This document shows, one piece after another, positions 1 through 9,158 of a stretch of DNA of 64,000 nucleotides. The stretch comes from an uncultured bacterium. GTDB lineage: Bacteria; Verrucomicrobiota; Kiritimatiellia; RFP12; CAIWXQ01. Where the stretch lies: positions 62,001 to 126,000 of the forward strand of contig CAIWXQ010000031.1 in assembly GCA_903916675.1 (NCBI GenBank). Reading direction: 5' to 3'. The notes beneath the pieces were generated by a model. That model ran no database searches. It worked only from the letters and a program-made list of their open reading frames with translations, and was not told the origin of the DNA. Each line of letters begins with the position of its first letter. The stretch's first letter is position 1. Made by a program: the position numbers and the translations under genes.

Positions 1-1958
1 CGGACCCGGTCACGCCGCCGGTGCGGCGGGTGGCGCGCGTGTGGCCGCGATTTCTGCTGTCTGTGGCGGTCGGCCTGCTGGTCGGATGGCCCGGAATCCG
101 CTACGGCCTGGTTCAGCAGGTGAACCTTCGCAAGGAGCAGATCCAGGGCACTTCGGGCGCAAACACCGCTGTTTCCTCCTCTGCGAGCACGGAAGCGGAG
201 GCGGCGAAGAAGAAAGACCAGTGGATCTTCGCCACTAATTGGAGCCTGCCGCCGGAGGATGTCGTCGAATTCGTTGTGCCCGGGGTTTTCGGCAATGACT
301 CGTTCCAGCCGCCGTATCCGTACTGGGGGCGGTTGGGGCAGCCGTATGGCTCGCAGCCCGGGGCGGGTGTCATGCCCAACTACCGGCAGCACACGGTCTA
401 CCTGGGCGCGTTTTCGGTCTGTTTTGCCATGTTCGCCGGAATGCTGTGGTGGCGGACACGGCGGGCGCGCGGCGTGGCGGAGGTTTCGCTGGCAAGGGCA
501 GCGGCGGGAGATCCATTGGTGGACGTGCCGTTCTGGGTGGGCGCATGGGTGGTCTGCCTGCTGCTGGCGATGGGGCGCTACACGCCGTTCTACCGCCTGA
601 TTTATGCGATTCCGTACGCGGACCTGATCCGGTGCCCGGTCAAGTTCCACCACCTGGTCGAGATCTGCACGGCATTTCTATTCGGGCTGGGTGTGGAACT
701 CTGGCTCTGCGGTGCGCCAATGGCGGCGCCGGAGAAGAAGGGCATCGTGGCGCCGCCGTCGCCAATGGCGGTGGTGTACCGGAGCCTGACTATCCTGGCA
801 GCGGTTGCTGCGGGCGTCCTGCTGCTGGCGGCGGGGATCGTGTCAGCCTCGAGCGGATCGGTTGCGGCGCACATCGCACAGATGGGGCTTGGCTCCTATG
901 GGGCGACGCTGGCGGACTACACGGTCGCAAATCTGTTGCGCGCGGCTTGCGTGTTCGGCCTGGCTGCGCTGCTTTTCGGGTTGGGGCGTCCGCGTGTCGG
1001 CCGCGAACGTCCTGCGTCGTGGCTGCTGGCATTGCTGGCGCTGGCGCTGGTGGCTGACGTGTCAACCGTGGACCGGCGGTATATCCGTGTCATGAACCTG
1101 CAGCCGTTCTACGAGCGGAATGTCGTGGTCGACGCGGCATTGGCGCGCGGCGGACTTGGCGCTGGCGTAGCCGACTACATGCCGCTGGCGCGGGAGGGGA
1201 GCCAGGACTGGTTCGCCAGCGCGCTGTATCGTAATGGCCTGCGCATGGCGCTGCCGGCGGGCGACACGAACGATGCGGTCTGCGTGCAGGCTGTGCGGCT
1301 CCTGGAGAAACGGCCCGATGTGCTCTGGCGAACAACGCACGCCAGCCTGGTTGTGGCACCCTGGAAGGCGGCGCTTCCGCTTGTGCAGAATCGTGTCCTG
1401 GAGCCGCTGATCTCCTTTTCGCTCGGGCAGGGCGCGGTGCGGCAGGCGCAACCGGCGGCGGACGGATTCGTGTTGGCGGCTTTTGTCGGCGCGCTGCCGC
1501 CGGCCTACGTGGTGGACGCTTGGCAGACGGCGACGAACGAGGCTGCCCAACTGCAGACTATGGGCGCGGCGGAGTGGGATCCGGCGCGCACGACGGTATG
1601 CGATCTGGCTGGTGGCACAAGTGCGGTCAGCCGGGTGATCGGCCAGGCGCGGATCGTGCAACGGCGGGGATGGGATTTTCATTTGTCGACCACGATTGAG
1701 TTCGATGTGCCGCAGTGCGGACTGCTGATCCTGGACGAGCGGTACGCGGACAACTTGGTGGCACGTGTGGACGGCCGGGTCGTGCCGGTGCAGTGCGCCA
1801 ACGCGCTCTGGGCGGCAGTTCAGGTGACGGCAGGTCGACATGCGGTGGTTCTTTCCCGCGCGTCTGCCTGGTTGCTGCCGATGCTGGTGAGTCTGGCAAC
1901 CGCCGTGGGTGTAGCGATTTGGGCGGTGTTCGCCGTCTGGTCTCGGAGGAAGCCGTGA
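1..1958 (+). CDS. YfhO-like integral membrane protein, 5' end missing
   Basis: The reading frame is open to the left edge, so the gene starts outside the window; an internal GTG at 21 would give 645 residues. About eight hydrophobic segments are visible (near residues 10-30, 125-145, 170-190, 255-278, 300-350 and 620-640, counted from that GTG). The central block with RCPVKFHHL next to a membrane segment and the C-terminal soluble part ending in a 'DGR-V-PVQCANALWAAVQVTAG' type stretch resemble YfhO-family membrane proteins, which are linked to glycosylation of lipids or cell-wall polymers. The last base pairs overlap the next gene (GTGA), indicating coupling. Neighbours suggest a role in assembling a surface glycan. 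The substrate is unknown and the family call rests on recognised pattern only. Confidence 0.6.
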   Translation, partial: DPVTPPVRRVARVWPRFLLSVAVGLLVGWPGIRYGLVQQVNLRKEQIQGTSGANTAVSSSASTEAEAAKKKDQWIFATNWSLPPEDVVEFVVPGVFGNDSFQPPYPYWGRLGQPYGSQPGAGVMPNYRQHTVYLGAFSVCFAMFAGMLWWRTRRARGVAEVSLARAAAGDPLVDVPFWVGAWVVCLLLAMGRYTPFYRLIYAIPYADLIRCPVKFHHLVEICTAFLFGLGVELWLCGAPMAAPEKKGIVAPPSPMAVVYRSLTILAAVAAGVLLLAAGIVSASSGSVAAHIAQMGLGSYGATLADYTVANLLRAACVFGLAALLFGLGRPRVGRERPASWLLALLALALVADVSTVDRRYIRVMNLQPFYERNVVVDAALARGGLGAGVADYMPLAREGSQDWFASALYRNGLRMALPAGDTNDAVCVQAVRLLEKRPDVLWRTTHASLVVAPWKAALPLVQNRVLEPLISFSLGQGAVRQAQPAADGFVLAAFVGALPPAYVVDAWQTATNEAAQLQTMGAAEWDPARTTVCDLAGGTSAVSRVIGQARIVQRRGWDFHLSTTIEFDVPQCGLLILDERYADNLVARVDGRVVPVQCANALWAAVQVTAGRHAVVLSRASAWLLPMLVSLATAVGVAIWAVFAVWSRRKP

Positions 1959-4330
1959 GCGCAAGTCGTCGCGCACGCATACGCATGTTGAGCGTGGCTG
2001 CCGGATTTCTGGCAACGGCGCTGCTGCCGGCCGGGTGCACGCGTCACGGTGTGCCCGTCACGGCGGTAGGCGAACTGGCTGCCCTTTCGTCGCCGGCGGT
2101 CCTCTGCGAGCCGCCGCGCGGCGTCAGCGACATGGAGTCCACCTATGATCGGCGGGGTGGCAATGCGGACTGGTGGGATGTGCCGCCGCCGCTTCCCGGA
2201 ACCACGAACCTGTACGAGGCTCTGCGAATAGAGGGACCCGGATGCCTGAAGCGCATCTGGCAGACGAGTGTTCACGCCACTGAGTGGCAATTCTTGTTCG
2301 ACGGCGAGAGCGAGCCGCGGCTGCGCGGGAGTCCGGCGGAACTGTTCGGGACGAACACGAGCGAACGGCTGATCTGCAACAGCGCCAGCGGCGGCTGCTA
2401 TTTTTACCTCCCCCTGCCGTTCGCGAAATCCCTGCGGGTGCTGATCCGCATGCCGGAATTCAAGGAGGAGCGCAACCGCCCCTATCTGCACTTCAACTAC
2501 GAGCGCTACCCGGCTGGCACGGCGGTGGAGACTTGGCCGCAACAGCCGGATGCGGCGTTGTCGAACGCCATTGCGCGCGCCAACGCTGCTTGGGATCGTC
2601 CCGGCGCAGAGGCAACGGAGATCGTCCGGCGGCAGAACTGGCGGCGCGTGGCGCTGCCGGCGCAGCAGGCGGCGGAACTGCTGCGCGCCGACGGTCAGGG
2701 GACGGTGACGGCGTTTTGCGTGCGGCCGGATTTTCGCGGGCAGAACGCAGTCATGCGCTCGCTGCTGCTGCGCAGCCTGGTGCTCGAGTGCTACTGGGAC
2801 GGCGCGGCAGATCCCAGCGTCCGTGTGCCACTGGGGGACTTCTTCTGCAACGGGCTGCACCCGCGGCAATTTGCCAGTCTGCCGCTGGCCAACGTGGAGG
2901 GAGCCTATCTCTGTCGCTTGCCCATGCCGTTCCGGCGCGGCGCGCGCGTGATGCTGCGCAACGACGGGCCGGTGGAGGTGACAGTGGAGACCGCGGCGGA
3001 GGTGGCCTCCGGAGATCCCGGCGACCGACTCTACCTGCATGCGTCGTTCCACGACGCATTGGGAACGGCTTCGCCGTTCCGGGTCATGGAGACTTCGGGG
3101 CGTGGAAAATATGTCGGGTGCTACCTGGTTTCTCTGGGCATGGATGGAAGTTGGAACATTTTGGAAGGCGACGAGTATTTCTATCGAGATGGGGGCAAGG
3201 AGTTCGTGCATCATGGCACCGGGGTGGAGGATTATTTCAACGGCGGCTGGTATTACTTTGGACTGTTCGAGCGTCCGCTGCATGGCTTGCTCGAGAAGGC
3301 TGCCATGCGCACGGCGCAGTACCGGTTTCACCTGACGGACCCAGTTACCTTCCGCAAGGATCTGCGCATGGAGTGGGATGTCGGCGGCGGCTCCGGGTGT
3401 CCGGCCGCTGGCTATTTTTCCGCAGCCTCCTTCTGGTATCAGGACCGGCCCGGACCATCCGGCAGCGTGCTGCCGCCGGTCGAGAAGCGCTTCCCGGCGC
3501 TGGACCGTCTGGGGTTGGTCACGATCATGTGCGAACTGTTCGAACTGGAGCGCATGGGGTTGATCGCCGAGGCGGCCGAACGATGCGAGTTTTACGCTGG
3601 CGCGCTGGCAGGTCAGCCGGAGGCGGCGGTCCTGCGCCTGCGCGCGCTGGCCTGCCGCGAGATGCTGGAAGGTCATGCGGCCGTGCGCGGGGAGATTGCC
3701 GCTCTGGCTGCTGCGACCAACCTGCTGCCGGAGACCGTGCGGCAGGCGCAATTGCTTTTGTGGCGCGGCGAACGCCCCGGCCGTGCGATCTTCGGAGCCC
3801 ATGCTTTTGGCGACTGCCGGCTGCTGGTGGACGGCCGGCTGGTGGGCGAGGGGGGCGGGCCGCAGGCGTGGCGCGCGTGGCCGGTAGAACTGACGCCGGG
3901 CGAGCACCTGTTGGAGGCCGAGGTGACGCCGCGCCATGCGCAGGCGTTCTTCTCCGCCGGGTTTAGTTCGTTCTTCACAAACGTGGTCAGCGACGCTTCG
4001 TGGGATTACCTGGCCGTACCGGCGCAAAACGGGACAGGCGCTGTCTGGCGCAGCTACGACAACGTGCCGAGCTTCTTCCCCACCATGGCCTGGTGGGCGT
4101 TCGAGCCCAATGCCTTCCCCTGCGTACAGTCCGGGCGGCAGGAGGGCGGGCCATGCGACGGGTGGACGGAGCCGGTCGGACGTACGGTTCGCCTGCGGCG
4201 GCGTATTGTTGTGCCGGAGGTTTGCGGCGACTGCCCGCCCCTGCCGCCGCGCATCACGCTGATGCCGAGCCTGGCGGTTCGCCCCAAGGACGACACCTCA
4301 AACGAGGGCATCTCGCACGGGAGGCCGTGA
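1955..4330 (+). CDS. DUF2961 (GH172-type) glycoside hydrolase-like lipoprotein
   Basis: The GTG at 1955 is chosen because it overlaps the upstream stop (GTGA) and has GGAGG at 1945-1949; the protein has 791 residues. An N-terminal basic stretch, a hydrophobic segment and LLPAGC (Cys28) form a lipoprotein-like signal, although position -3 is Pro rather than Leu. The DUF2961 block follows with the typical MESTYDRRGGNADWWD near residue 65 and GTGVEDYFNGGWYYFG near residue 425. Members of this family include GH172 enzymes acting on fructofuranose or arabinofuranose linkages, so an extracytoplasmic glycan-processing or binding role is likely. The C-terminal third (about 600-780) is a predicted beta-rich region without an assigned activity. 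Its position in a polysaccharide locus fits trimming of the same glycan. Confidence 0.75.
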   Translation: MSASRRARIRMLSVAAGFLATALLPAGCTRHGVPVTAVGELAALSSPAVLCEPPRGVSDMESTYDRRGGNADWWDVPPPLPGTTNLYEALRIEGPGCLKRIWQTSVHATEWQFLFDGESEPRLRGSPAELFGTNTSERLICNSASGGCYFYLPLPFAKSLRVLIRMPEFKEERNRPYLHFNYERYPAGTAVETWPQQPDAALSNAIARANAAWDRPGAEATEIVRRQNWRRVALPAQQAAELLRADGQGTVTAFCVRPDFRGQNAVMRSLLLRSLVLECYWDGAADPSVRVPLGDFFCNGLHPRQFASLPLANVEGAYLCRLPMPFRRGARVMLRNDGPVEVTVETAAEVASGDPGDRLYLHASFHDALGTASPFRVMETSGRGKYVGCYLVSLGMDGSWNILEGDEYFYRDGGKEFVHHGTGVEDYFNGGWYYFGLFERPLHGLLEKAAMRTAQYRFHLTDPVTFRKDLRMEWDVGGGSGCPAAGYFSAASFWYQDRPGPSGSVLPPVEKRFPALDRLGLVTIMCELFELERMGLIAEAAERCEFYAGALAGQPEAAVLRLRALACREMLEGHAAVRGEIAALAAATNLLPETVRQAQLLLWRGERPGRAIFGAHAFGDCRLLVDGRLVGEGGGPQAWRAWPVELTPGEHLLEAEVTPRHAQAFFSAGFSSFFTNVVSDASWDYLAVPAQNGTGAVWRSYDNVPSFFPTMAWWAFEPNAFPCVQSGRQEGGPCDGWTEPVGRTVRLRRRIVVPEVCGDCPPLPPRITLMPSLAVRPKDDTSNEGISHGRP

Positions 4331-4340
4331 GAAACGCCGC

Positions 4341-5822
4341 ATGAAGCAACACGAACCAGCGTCTGAGAAGTCCGCCGCCGCCGGCGCCAGCCTTTCATTC
4401 GGCGCGTTTTTCCGCGGGCGCTACCAGTCCGTCAAGAAGCGCCTGGGACCGCTCTGGTGGTACGCGGCCATCCTGTTCTGCGTGATGCGCTTTGGCGACG
4501 TGATCAACCTGTTTATCGGTCTCTATCTTGTCCCCAAATACGTGTTGCCGCAAGAACTGGGCGCAGTTCTGCCGCTTAGCCGGATGGGCGGCGTGCTGGC
4601 GCTGCCGCTGATCATCCTGCTGCTGCCCTGCCGGAAGTATCTCAACACCTATGCGACACATGGCGAGCTCGGCAAGGTCAAGCGCCTGCTGCGCGACATG
4701 CTGCTGTTTTCCCTGCTGTTCGCCTGCGGGGCGCTGCTGTACGCAGGTCGCGGGCTCTCGTTTGTGTTTGAGCGGATGCGGGTGGCGGACGGGAGCCTCG
4801 GCATCCTGCTGGTGATTACGGGCGTGACCAGCGCTGTGGCGCCGGTCCTGGGGACCGCGATGGAGGCGCTGAAGAGGTTCCGTTTGATGGCCTTCATCGG
4901 CGTTGTTTCGGCGCCGTTGCGGCTGGCGACCATGCTGGTCTGCATGCCGATCCGGGCCTTGTCCGGCTATCTCATGGGGCAGGCGGTCAGCGATTTGTGC
5001 AACATCGGCATCCCGCTCTGGCAATTGCGGTCCCTGCTGTTTTCCAAGATTCCCAGCGTCTCTTACTGGAAGACGGACGGGATGGCCATGCTCCGGTATG
5101 CCGTGCCGATGGCGGTTTTTGTCATCAGCGGGACACTGGCGGGCATGACAGAGGCTTTTGTCATCCGACACCGCCTGCCGGACACCGAATCGGCGGCCTA
5201 CTACATGCTTTCCCGATTCGCAGAGATCGGAAACTACGTGGGCGGAGCGGTCAACGTGGTGCTGTTCCCCCTTGTGGCGGAACGGCACGCGCGCGGGCAA
5301 CGCTCGTCGCACATGCTGCTGCAGTCGTTTGCGGCGATTGTCGCTGGCGGCGTGCTGCTGACAATCGCCTTTGCCTTATGGGGCCAACTGGCCCTTTCGC
5401 TGCTGCCGACGGCGATTCCCTATGCCGGGTTTGCGCCCTGGCTGGCGCTGATGACGATCATTGCCTCTTTGCGTTGCCTGTGCACCTGCTACCTGGCGCA
5501 CGAAATGGCCTGCCACCGGTTCCGGTACATTTTCTATTACAGCGGACTGTCTCTGGCGGAGACAGTTCTCCTATACGGCATCGCGGGGTATATGTTCTTC
5601 GCTCCTTACGTTCCCGCCTCGTGGATCGCCTGGATTGCGGCAATGAATCCGATGCGCCTGGATTTCATCCTGCTACTGATCTACGGCATTACCGCGCTGG
5701 GCGTTGTCGGCATTGCCGTGCACTGGCTTCGCCAGGACAGAGTGATGCGTTGGACGGAGGCCAGGGGCAACGGGGATTCGGCCGGGCGGGCTCAGGATCT
5801 TCCAGCAGGAACGCCGGTGTGA
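4341..5822 (+). CDS. Wzx-like polysaccharide flippase (MATE/MOP superfamily)
   Basis: This 493-residue polytopic protein has roughly 12-14 hydrophobic segments spread over residues 40-460, short loops and a basic N-terminus, the layout of O-antigen or oligosaccharide flippases of the MOP superfamily. Such proteins move undecaprenyl-linked oligosaccharides across the inner membrane. It begins ten bases after the GH172-like gene and is followed by sugar-modifying and glycosyltransferase genes on the same strand, which supports a Wzx role over drug export. No Wzy polymerase is evident in the window, though the YfhO-like neighbour or a gene further left might fill that role. Confidence 0.75.
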   Translation: MKQHEPASEKSAAAGASLSFGAFFRGRYQSVKKRLGPLWWYAAILFCVMRFGDVINLFIGLYLVPKYVLPQELGAVLPLSRMGGVLALPLIILLLPCRKYLNTYATHGELGKVKRLLRDMLLFSLLFACGALLYAGRGLSFVFERMRVADGSLGILLVITGVTSAVAPVLGTAMEALKRFRLMAFIGVVSAPLRLATMLVCMPIRALSGYLMGQAVSDLCNIGIPLWQLRSLLFSKIPSVSYWKTDGMAMLRYAVPMAVFVISGTLAGMTEAFVIRHRLPDTESAAYYMLSRFAEIGNYVGGAVNVVLFPLVAERHARGQRSSHMLLQSFAAIVAGGVLLTIAFALWGQLALSLLPTAIPYAGFAPWLALMTIIASLRCLCTCYLAHEMACHRFRYIFYYSGLSLAETVLLYGIAGYMFFAPYVPASWIAWIAAMNPMRLDFILLLIYGITALGVVGIAVHWLRQDRVMRWTEARGNGDSAGRAQDLPAGTPV

Positions 5823-5858
5823 CACGTGAATGGGGCACCGCCGCAAAAGTCTTGTCAG

Positions 5859-5877
5859 TACCCTTCCGGGAAGGGTA
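5859..5877 (+). other. Perfect palindrome upstream of the C-methyltransferase gene
   Basis: TACCCTT-CCGGG-AAGGGTA lies in the 147-base gap between the flippase and the methyltransferase. It could be an attenuating hairpin or an operator; no T-run follows, so it is not a canonical terminator. Confidence 0.35.
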
Positions 5878-5969
5878 TACCTATCCGCACTGTCCGGCGG
5901 GGCAAGCCGGTCTGGCCGGATGCGTGCAGGCTGGTGGAGAACAACATTCAGAGCAGCGGGAGATTGCCG

Positions 5970-7199
5970 ATGTACACGGAAATATCGGAATGTCGGATCA
6001 GCGACAGCCGCAACCTGATCCCGGTGCTGTCGCTGGGCGAGCAGGTTTTGACGGGTGTGTTTCCTGCTTCTGCGGACACGCGCGTTACAAAAGGCCCCCT
6101 GGATGTGGTCTGGTGCCCGGACAGTGGCTTGCTGCAGTTGAAGCAGTCGTACAGCCTCGACGAGATGTACGGCGACAACTATGGTTATCGTTCCGGCTTG
6201 AATACGTCCATGGTGGCGCACCTCACGAACAAGGTTCGCGGCCTCGAGCGGCTGGTGCCCCTTTCGCCCACCGATCTGGTCGTGGACATCGGCAGCAACG
6301 ACGCGACGACCCTGAAGGCTTATGCCGGGAGGCATCTCCGGGTCGGCATCGATCCCACGGGCAACAAGTTCGCCTCGTTCTACTCGCCGGAGATCACCCT
6401 ACTGCCTGACTTCTTTTCGGCGCAGGTGTTTCGCAGCCGGTTCCCACGCGACCAGGCCAAGCTGGTGACATCCATCGCCATGTTTTACGACCTGGAGGCG
6501 CCGCTGCAGTTCATCCGCGAGATCGAGTCGATCCTTGCGCCGGACGGCATCTGGCATTTTGAGCAGAGCTACATGCCGTCGATGCTGCGGATGCATTCCT
6601 ACGACACGATCTGCCACGAGCACCTCGAGTTTTATTCGTTTACCGTTGTCAAGCGCATGCTGGAGCAGTGCAGCCTGCGGGTTGTCGATGTGCAGATGAA
6701 CGCCATCAACGGCGGCAGCTTCGCAGTGACGGCCTGCCGGCAGACGGCGCCGTACAAGTCCAACGAGCCGATCATCGACTGGCTGCTCCAGCAGGAGAAC
6801 GACATGGGGCTGCACACGCCCCGCCCGTACCGCGACTTCGAGGAGGCCGTCTTCCGGCACCGGCGCGACCTGGTGCGGCTGCTCGAGTCCCTGATCGGCG
6901 ATGGAAAGCGCGTGCTGGGGTACGGCGCATCGACCAAGGGGAACGTCCTGTTGCAGTTCTGCCAACTGACCACGCGGCACCTGCCGTTCATCGCCGATGT
7001 CAACGAACAGAAATTTGGCTGCTGCACGCCCTGCACGCACATTCCCATCATTTCCGAGGCAGAGGCCCGCGCGCACAAACCCGACTATTTTCTCGTCCTG
7101 CCGTGGCACTTCAAGCACACGATTCTGGATCGCGAGAAAGCCTTTCTTGCCGGCGGCGGGAAGTTCATCTTTCCATTCCCCGAGATCGAGATCGTATGA
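5970..7199 (+). CDS. SAM-dependent sugar C-methyltransferase
   Basis: The ATG at 5970 is preferred because the sugar C-methyltransferase N-terminal domain begins at once (MYTEISECRISDSRN) and GGGAG precedes it; the product has 409 residues. The layout is that of NovU/TylC3-like C-methyltransferases: N-terminal zinc-type domain (1-70), Rossmann methyltransferase with VVDIGSND as SAM motif I near 100-115, and a C-terminal domain with GYGASTKGN. Two positions of the usual CxxC pairs are Ser (C8-S11 and C49-S52), so a four-Cys zinc site cannot form. The stop overlaps the ATG of the next gene (ATGA), a dehydratase-like enzyme that could make or modify its keto-sugar partner. The product is probably a branched deoxysugar; the exact sugar is unknown. 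Confidence 0.8.
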   Translation: MYTEISECRISDSRNLIPVLSLGEQVLTGVFPASADTRVTKGPLDVVWCPDSGLLQLKQSYSLDEMYGDNYGYRSGLNTSMVAHLTNKVRGLERLVPLSPTDLVVDIGSNDATTLKAYAGRHLRVGIDPTGNKFASFYSPEITLLPDFFSAQVFRSRFPRDQAKLVTSIAMFYDLEAPLQFIREIESILAPDGIWHFEQSYMPSMLRMHSYDTICHEHLEFYSFTVVKRMLEQCSLRVVDVQMNAINGGSFAVTACRQTAPYKSNEPIIDWLLQQENDMGLHTPRPYRDFEEAVFRHRRDLVRLLESLIGDGKRVLGYGASTKGNVLLQFCQLTTRHLPFIADVNEQKFGCCTPCTHIPIISEAEARAHKPDYFLVLPWHFKHTILDREKAFLAGGGKFIFPFPEIEIV

Positions 7200-8110
7200 G
7201 TCTCCCCATGAAGCGTTCCGCCGTCATCAGTGGTATCGACGGTCAGGACGGACAGTACCTCCGCGCCCTGCTGGTCGCGCAGGGGCTCGAGGTCGCCGGC
7301 CTGGCAAAACCGCCGCTCGGCAGCCCGGCGGGCGGCGTCGCTTGTCCGGCGGCGGTCGACGAACTGGTTGCGCGCGTGAGACCGGATTTCTTTTTTCACC
7401 TGGCCGCGAGCTCCACCACGCGGCATGACGTCCTGTTTGAGAACCACGCGACGATCGTGACCGGCACGTTGAACATTCTGGAAGCGATCCGCCGGCATCG
7501 GCCCGACTGCCGGGTGTTTCTTGCGGGCAGCGGCCTGCAGTTCGTGAATACCGGCGCGCCAATCTCGGAGCATGCGCCGTTTGCGCCGTCCTCCGCCTAC
7601 GCCCTGGCGCGAATCCAGTCAGTCTATGCCGCGCGGTACTACCGCCAATTGGGCGTCAAGGCCTATGTCGGCTACCTGTTTCATCACGAGAGTCCGCTGC
7701 GGAAACCGATGCACCTCAGCCGGATGATTGCGGATGCCGCCCAGCGGATCGCCGCTGGGAGCGAGGAGCGCATCCGGCTGGGTGACATCTCCGTACGCAA
7801 GGAGATGGCCTTCGCGGGCGACATTGTGGCCGGCATCTGGACACTGGTGCAGCAGGATCGGATATTCGAGGCGGCCATCGGCACCGGCGTTGGCTATTCG
7901 ATCCAGGACTGGCTCGAGGTTTGCTTTGCCCGGATTGGGAAGGAATGGTCCAATTATGTGGCCCCGATGCCCGACTTTGTCCCGGAATTCCAGACGCTGG
8001 TGTCCAACCCGGCAACCATGAACTCCCTTGGCTGGCGGCCGCAGACCAGTATTGACGAGCTTGCGCGGATGATGCTAACGGGAACGCCGGCGACAACAAC
8101 CCAAGGATAG
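7196..8110 (+). CDS. NAD-dependent nucleotide-sugar epimerase/dehydratase (GDP-mannose 4,6-dehydratase-like)
   Basis: The ATG at 7196 overlaps the upstream stop; a second ATG at 7208 is possible. The 304-residue protein is an extended SDR: the dinucleotide-binding motif GIDGQDG spans residues 13-19 and matches the GITGQDG form of GDP-mannose 4,6-dehydratases. The catalytic YxxxK is replaced by Y135-A-L-A-R139 (Arg codon CGA at 7610). The substrate-binding part includes FHHESPLRKP and a conserved RKEMAFAGD segment. Coupling to the C-methyltransferase suggests both act on one sugar nucleotide. Whether Arg supports catalysis or this is a specialised subfamily cannot be judged here. Confidence 0.75.
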   Translation: MSLPMKRSAVISGIDGQDGQYLRALLVAQGLEVAGLAKPPLGSPAGGVACPAAVDELVARVRPDFFFHLAASSTTRHDVLFENHATIVTGTLNILEAIRRHRPDCRVFLAGSGLQFVNTGAPISEHAPFAPSSAYALARIQSVYAARYYRQLGVKAYVGYLFHHESPLRKPMHLSRMIADAAQRIAAGSEERIRLGDISVRKEMAFAGDIVAGIWTLVQQDRIFEAAIGTGVGYSIQDWLEVCFARIGKEWSNYVAPMPDFVPEFQTLVSNPATMNSLGWRPQTSIDELARMMLTGTPATTTQG

Positions 8111-8146
8111 AGCCAGGCGCGAGGGCCGGTCCGCGCGGGAACAACG

Positions 8147-9109
8147 ATGCACAAGATTGCCATTCTTGTTAAGACCTACGCCGGCGACCTTCCCTACGTC
8201 GAGCGGTTGATGCCCTCGCTCCGCCAACACAACGCCGACCGAATCCCGGTCTACCTGGTTGCCCCGTCGCGCGATCTGGAACATTTCCGGAAGTTTGTCT
8301 GCGACGGCGTCGAACTGCTCAGCGATGAATCCGTCTCGCGATGCCTGGCGCGGGAGCCGGTCGCCGGCATCCGCCCCGGGTACATCAACCAGGAGATCGT
8401 CAAGCTCGCCTTCTGGGAAACGGGGCTCTGCGAGAACTATTTCTGCGTGGACTCCGACGGGGAGTTTATCCGCGATTTCTACGTTGCGGACCTCATGTAC
8501 GACGATGACACGCCGTACACAATCCTGGCGGAGGACAACGAACTCGTGGTTGAGCCGCAGTACTATGCCGAGTATTGGGCCGGACGCGAGAAATGTGTCC
8601 GGCTGATTCAGAAAGAGGTGGGGCTGGAGGATCGACGCATGCTGACCTGTCACGCCTTCGCCATCTTCTCCGCCAAGGTGCTGCGCGCGTTTCACGAGAA
8701 ATTCCTGGTTCCGCGAAATCTGACCTACCTCGACATCCTGGCCAAGTCGCCCTATGAGTTTTCCTGGTACAACATGTGGCTGCAGAAGGACAAGACCATC
8801 CCCATCCAGTTCCGGGAGCCGTTATTCAAGTTTTTCCACCACAAAAACCAGCACATCGAGTATCTGCTGCGTAATGTGACGCTGGCGGATCTCGCTCGAG
8901 GATACATCGGCGTGAACATCAACTCCAACTTCTCACGCGGGGTTGGGATGATCGATTTTGCCGCTGCAGACAACCGGCTCAAGTTGCTGGCGAAGTATTT
9001 TACTGTTCGCGAACTGCTGTTCTTGTTTGCTTACGGGTTGACGGAAAAGATTCCACGATATGCCAATTTGTTCCAGTTGTGGCTTCGGGGTCGCTATCCC
9101 CCTGCATAG
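8147..9109 (+). CDS. DUF6492-like protein, probable glycosyltransferase
   Basis: This cytoplasmic protein of 320 residues has an N-terminal KIAILVKTYAGDLPYVERL stretch like GT-A-type enzymes and an acidic DSD motif (D102-S-D104) in a FCVDSDGEF context, equivalent to the metal/nucleotide-binding DxD. The overall pattern resembles the DUF6492 family, often found in polysaccharide loci. A GGGA element sits upstream of the ATG at 8147. It lies between the sugar-modifying pair and a GT61 enzyme, which supports glycan assembly. No donor or acceptor can be named. Confidence 0.6.
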   Translation: MHKIAILVKTYAGDLPYVERLMPSLRQHNADRIPVYLVAPSRDLEHFRKFVCDGVELLSDESVSRCLAREPVAGIRPGYINQEIVKLAFWETGLCENYFCVDSDGEFIRDFYVADLMYDDDTPYTILAEDNELVVEPQYYAEYWAGREKCVRLIQKEVGLEDRRMLTCHAFAIFSAKVLRAFHEKFLVPRNLTYLDILAKSPYEFSWYNMWLQKDKTIPIQFREPLFKFFHHKNQHIEYLLRNVTLADLARGYIGVNINSNFSRGVGMIDFAAADNRLKLLAKYFTVRELLFLFAYGLTEKIPRYANLFQLWLRGRYPPA

Positions 9110-9158
9110 TCCGGCAAACGGAGGAGCGCCGTCGCAGAACGGTTTGCAGTGAGGGCCG

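Noticed and set aside
1820-4027. Antisense frame of 735 codons opposite the GH172-type gene
   Set aside because: Arg/His/Gln-rich nonsense composition typical of shadows; the plus strand has start, lipoprotein signal and family motifs.
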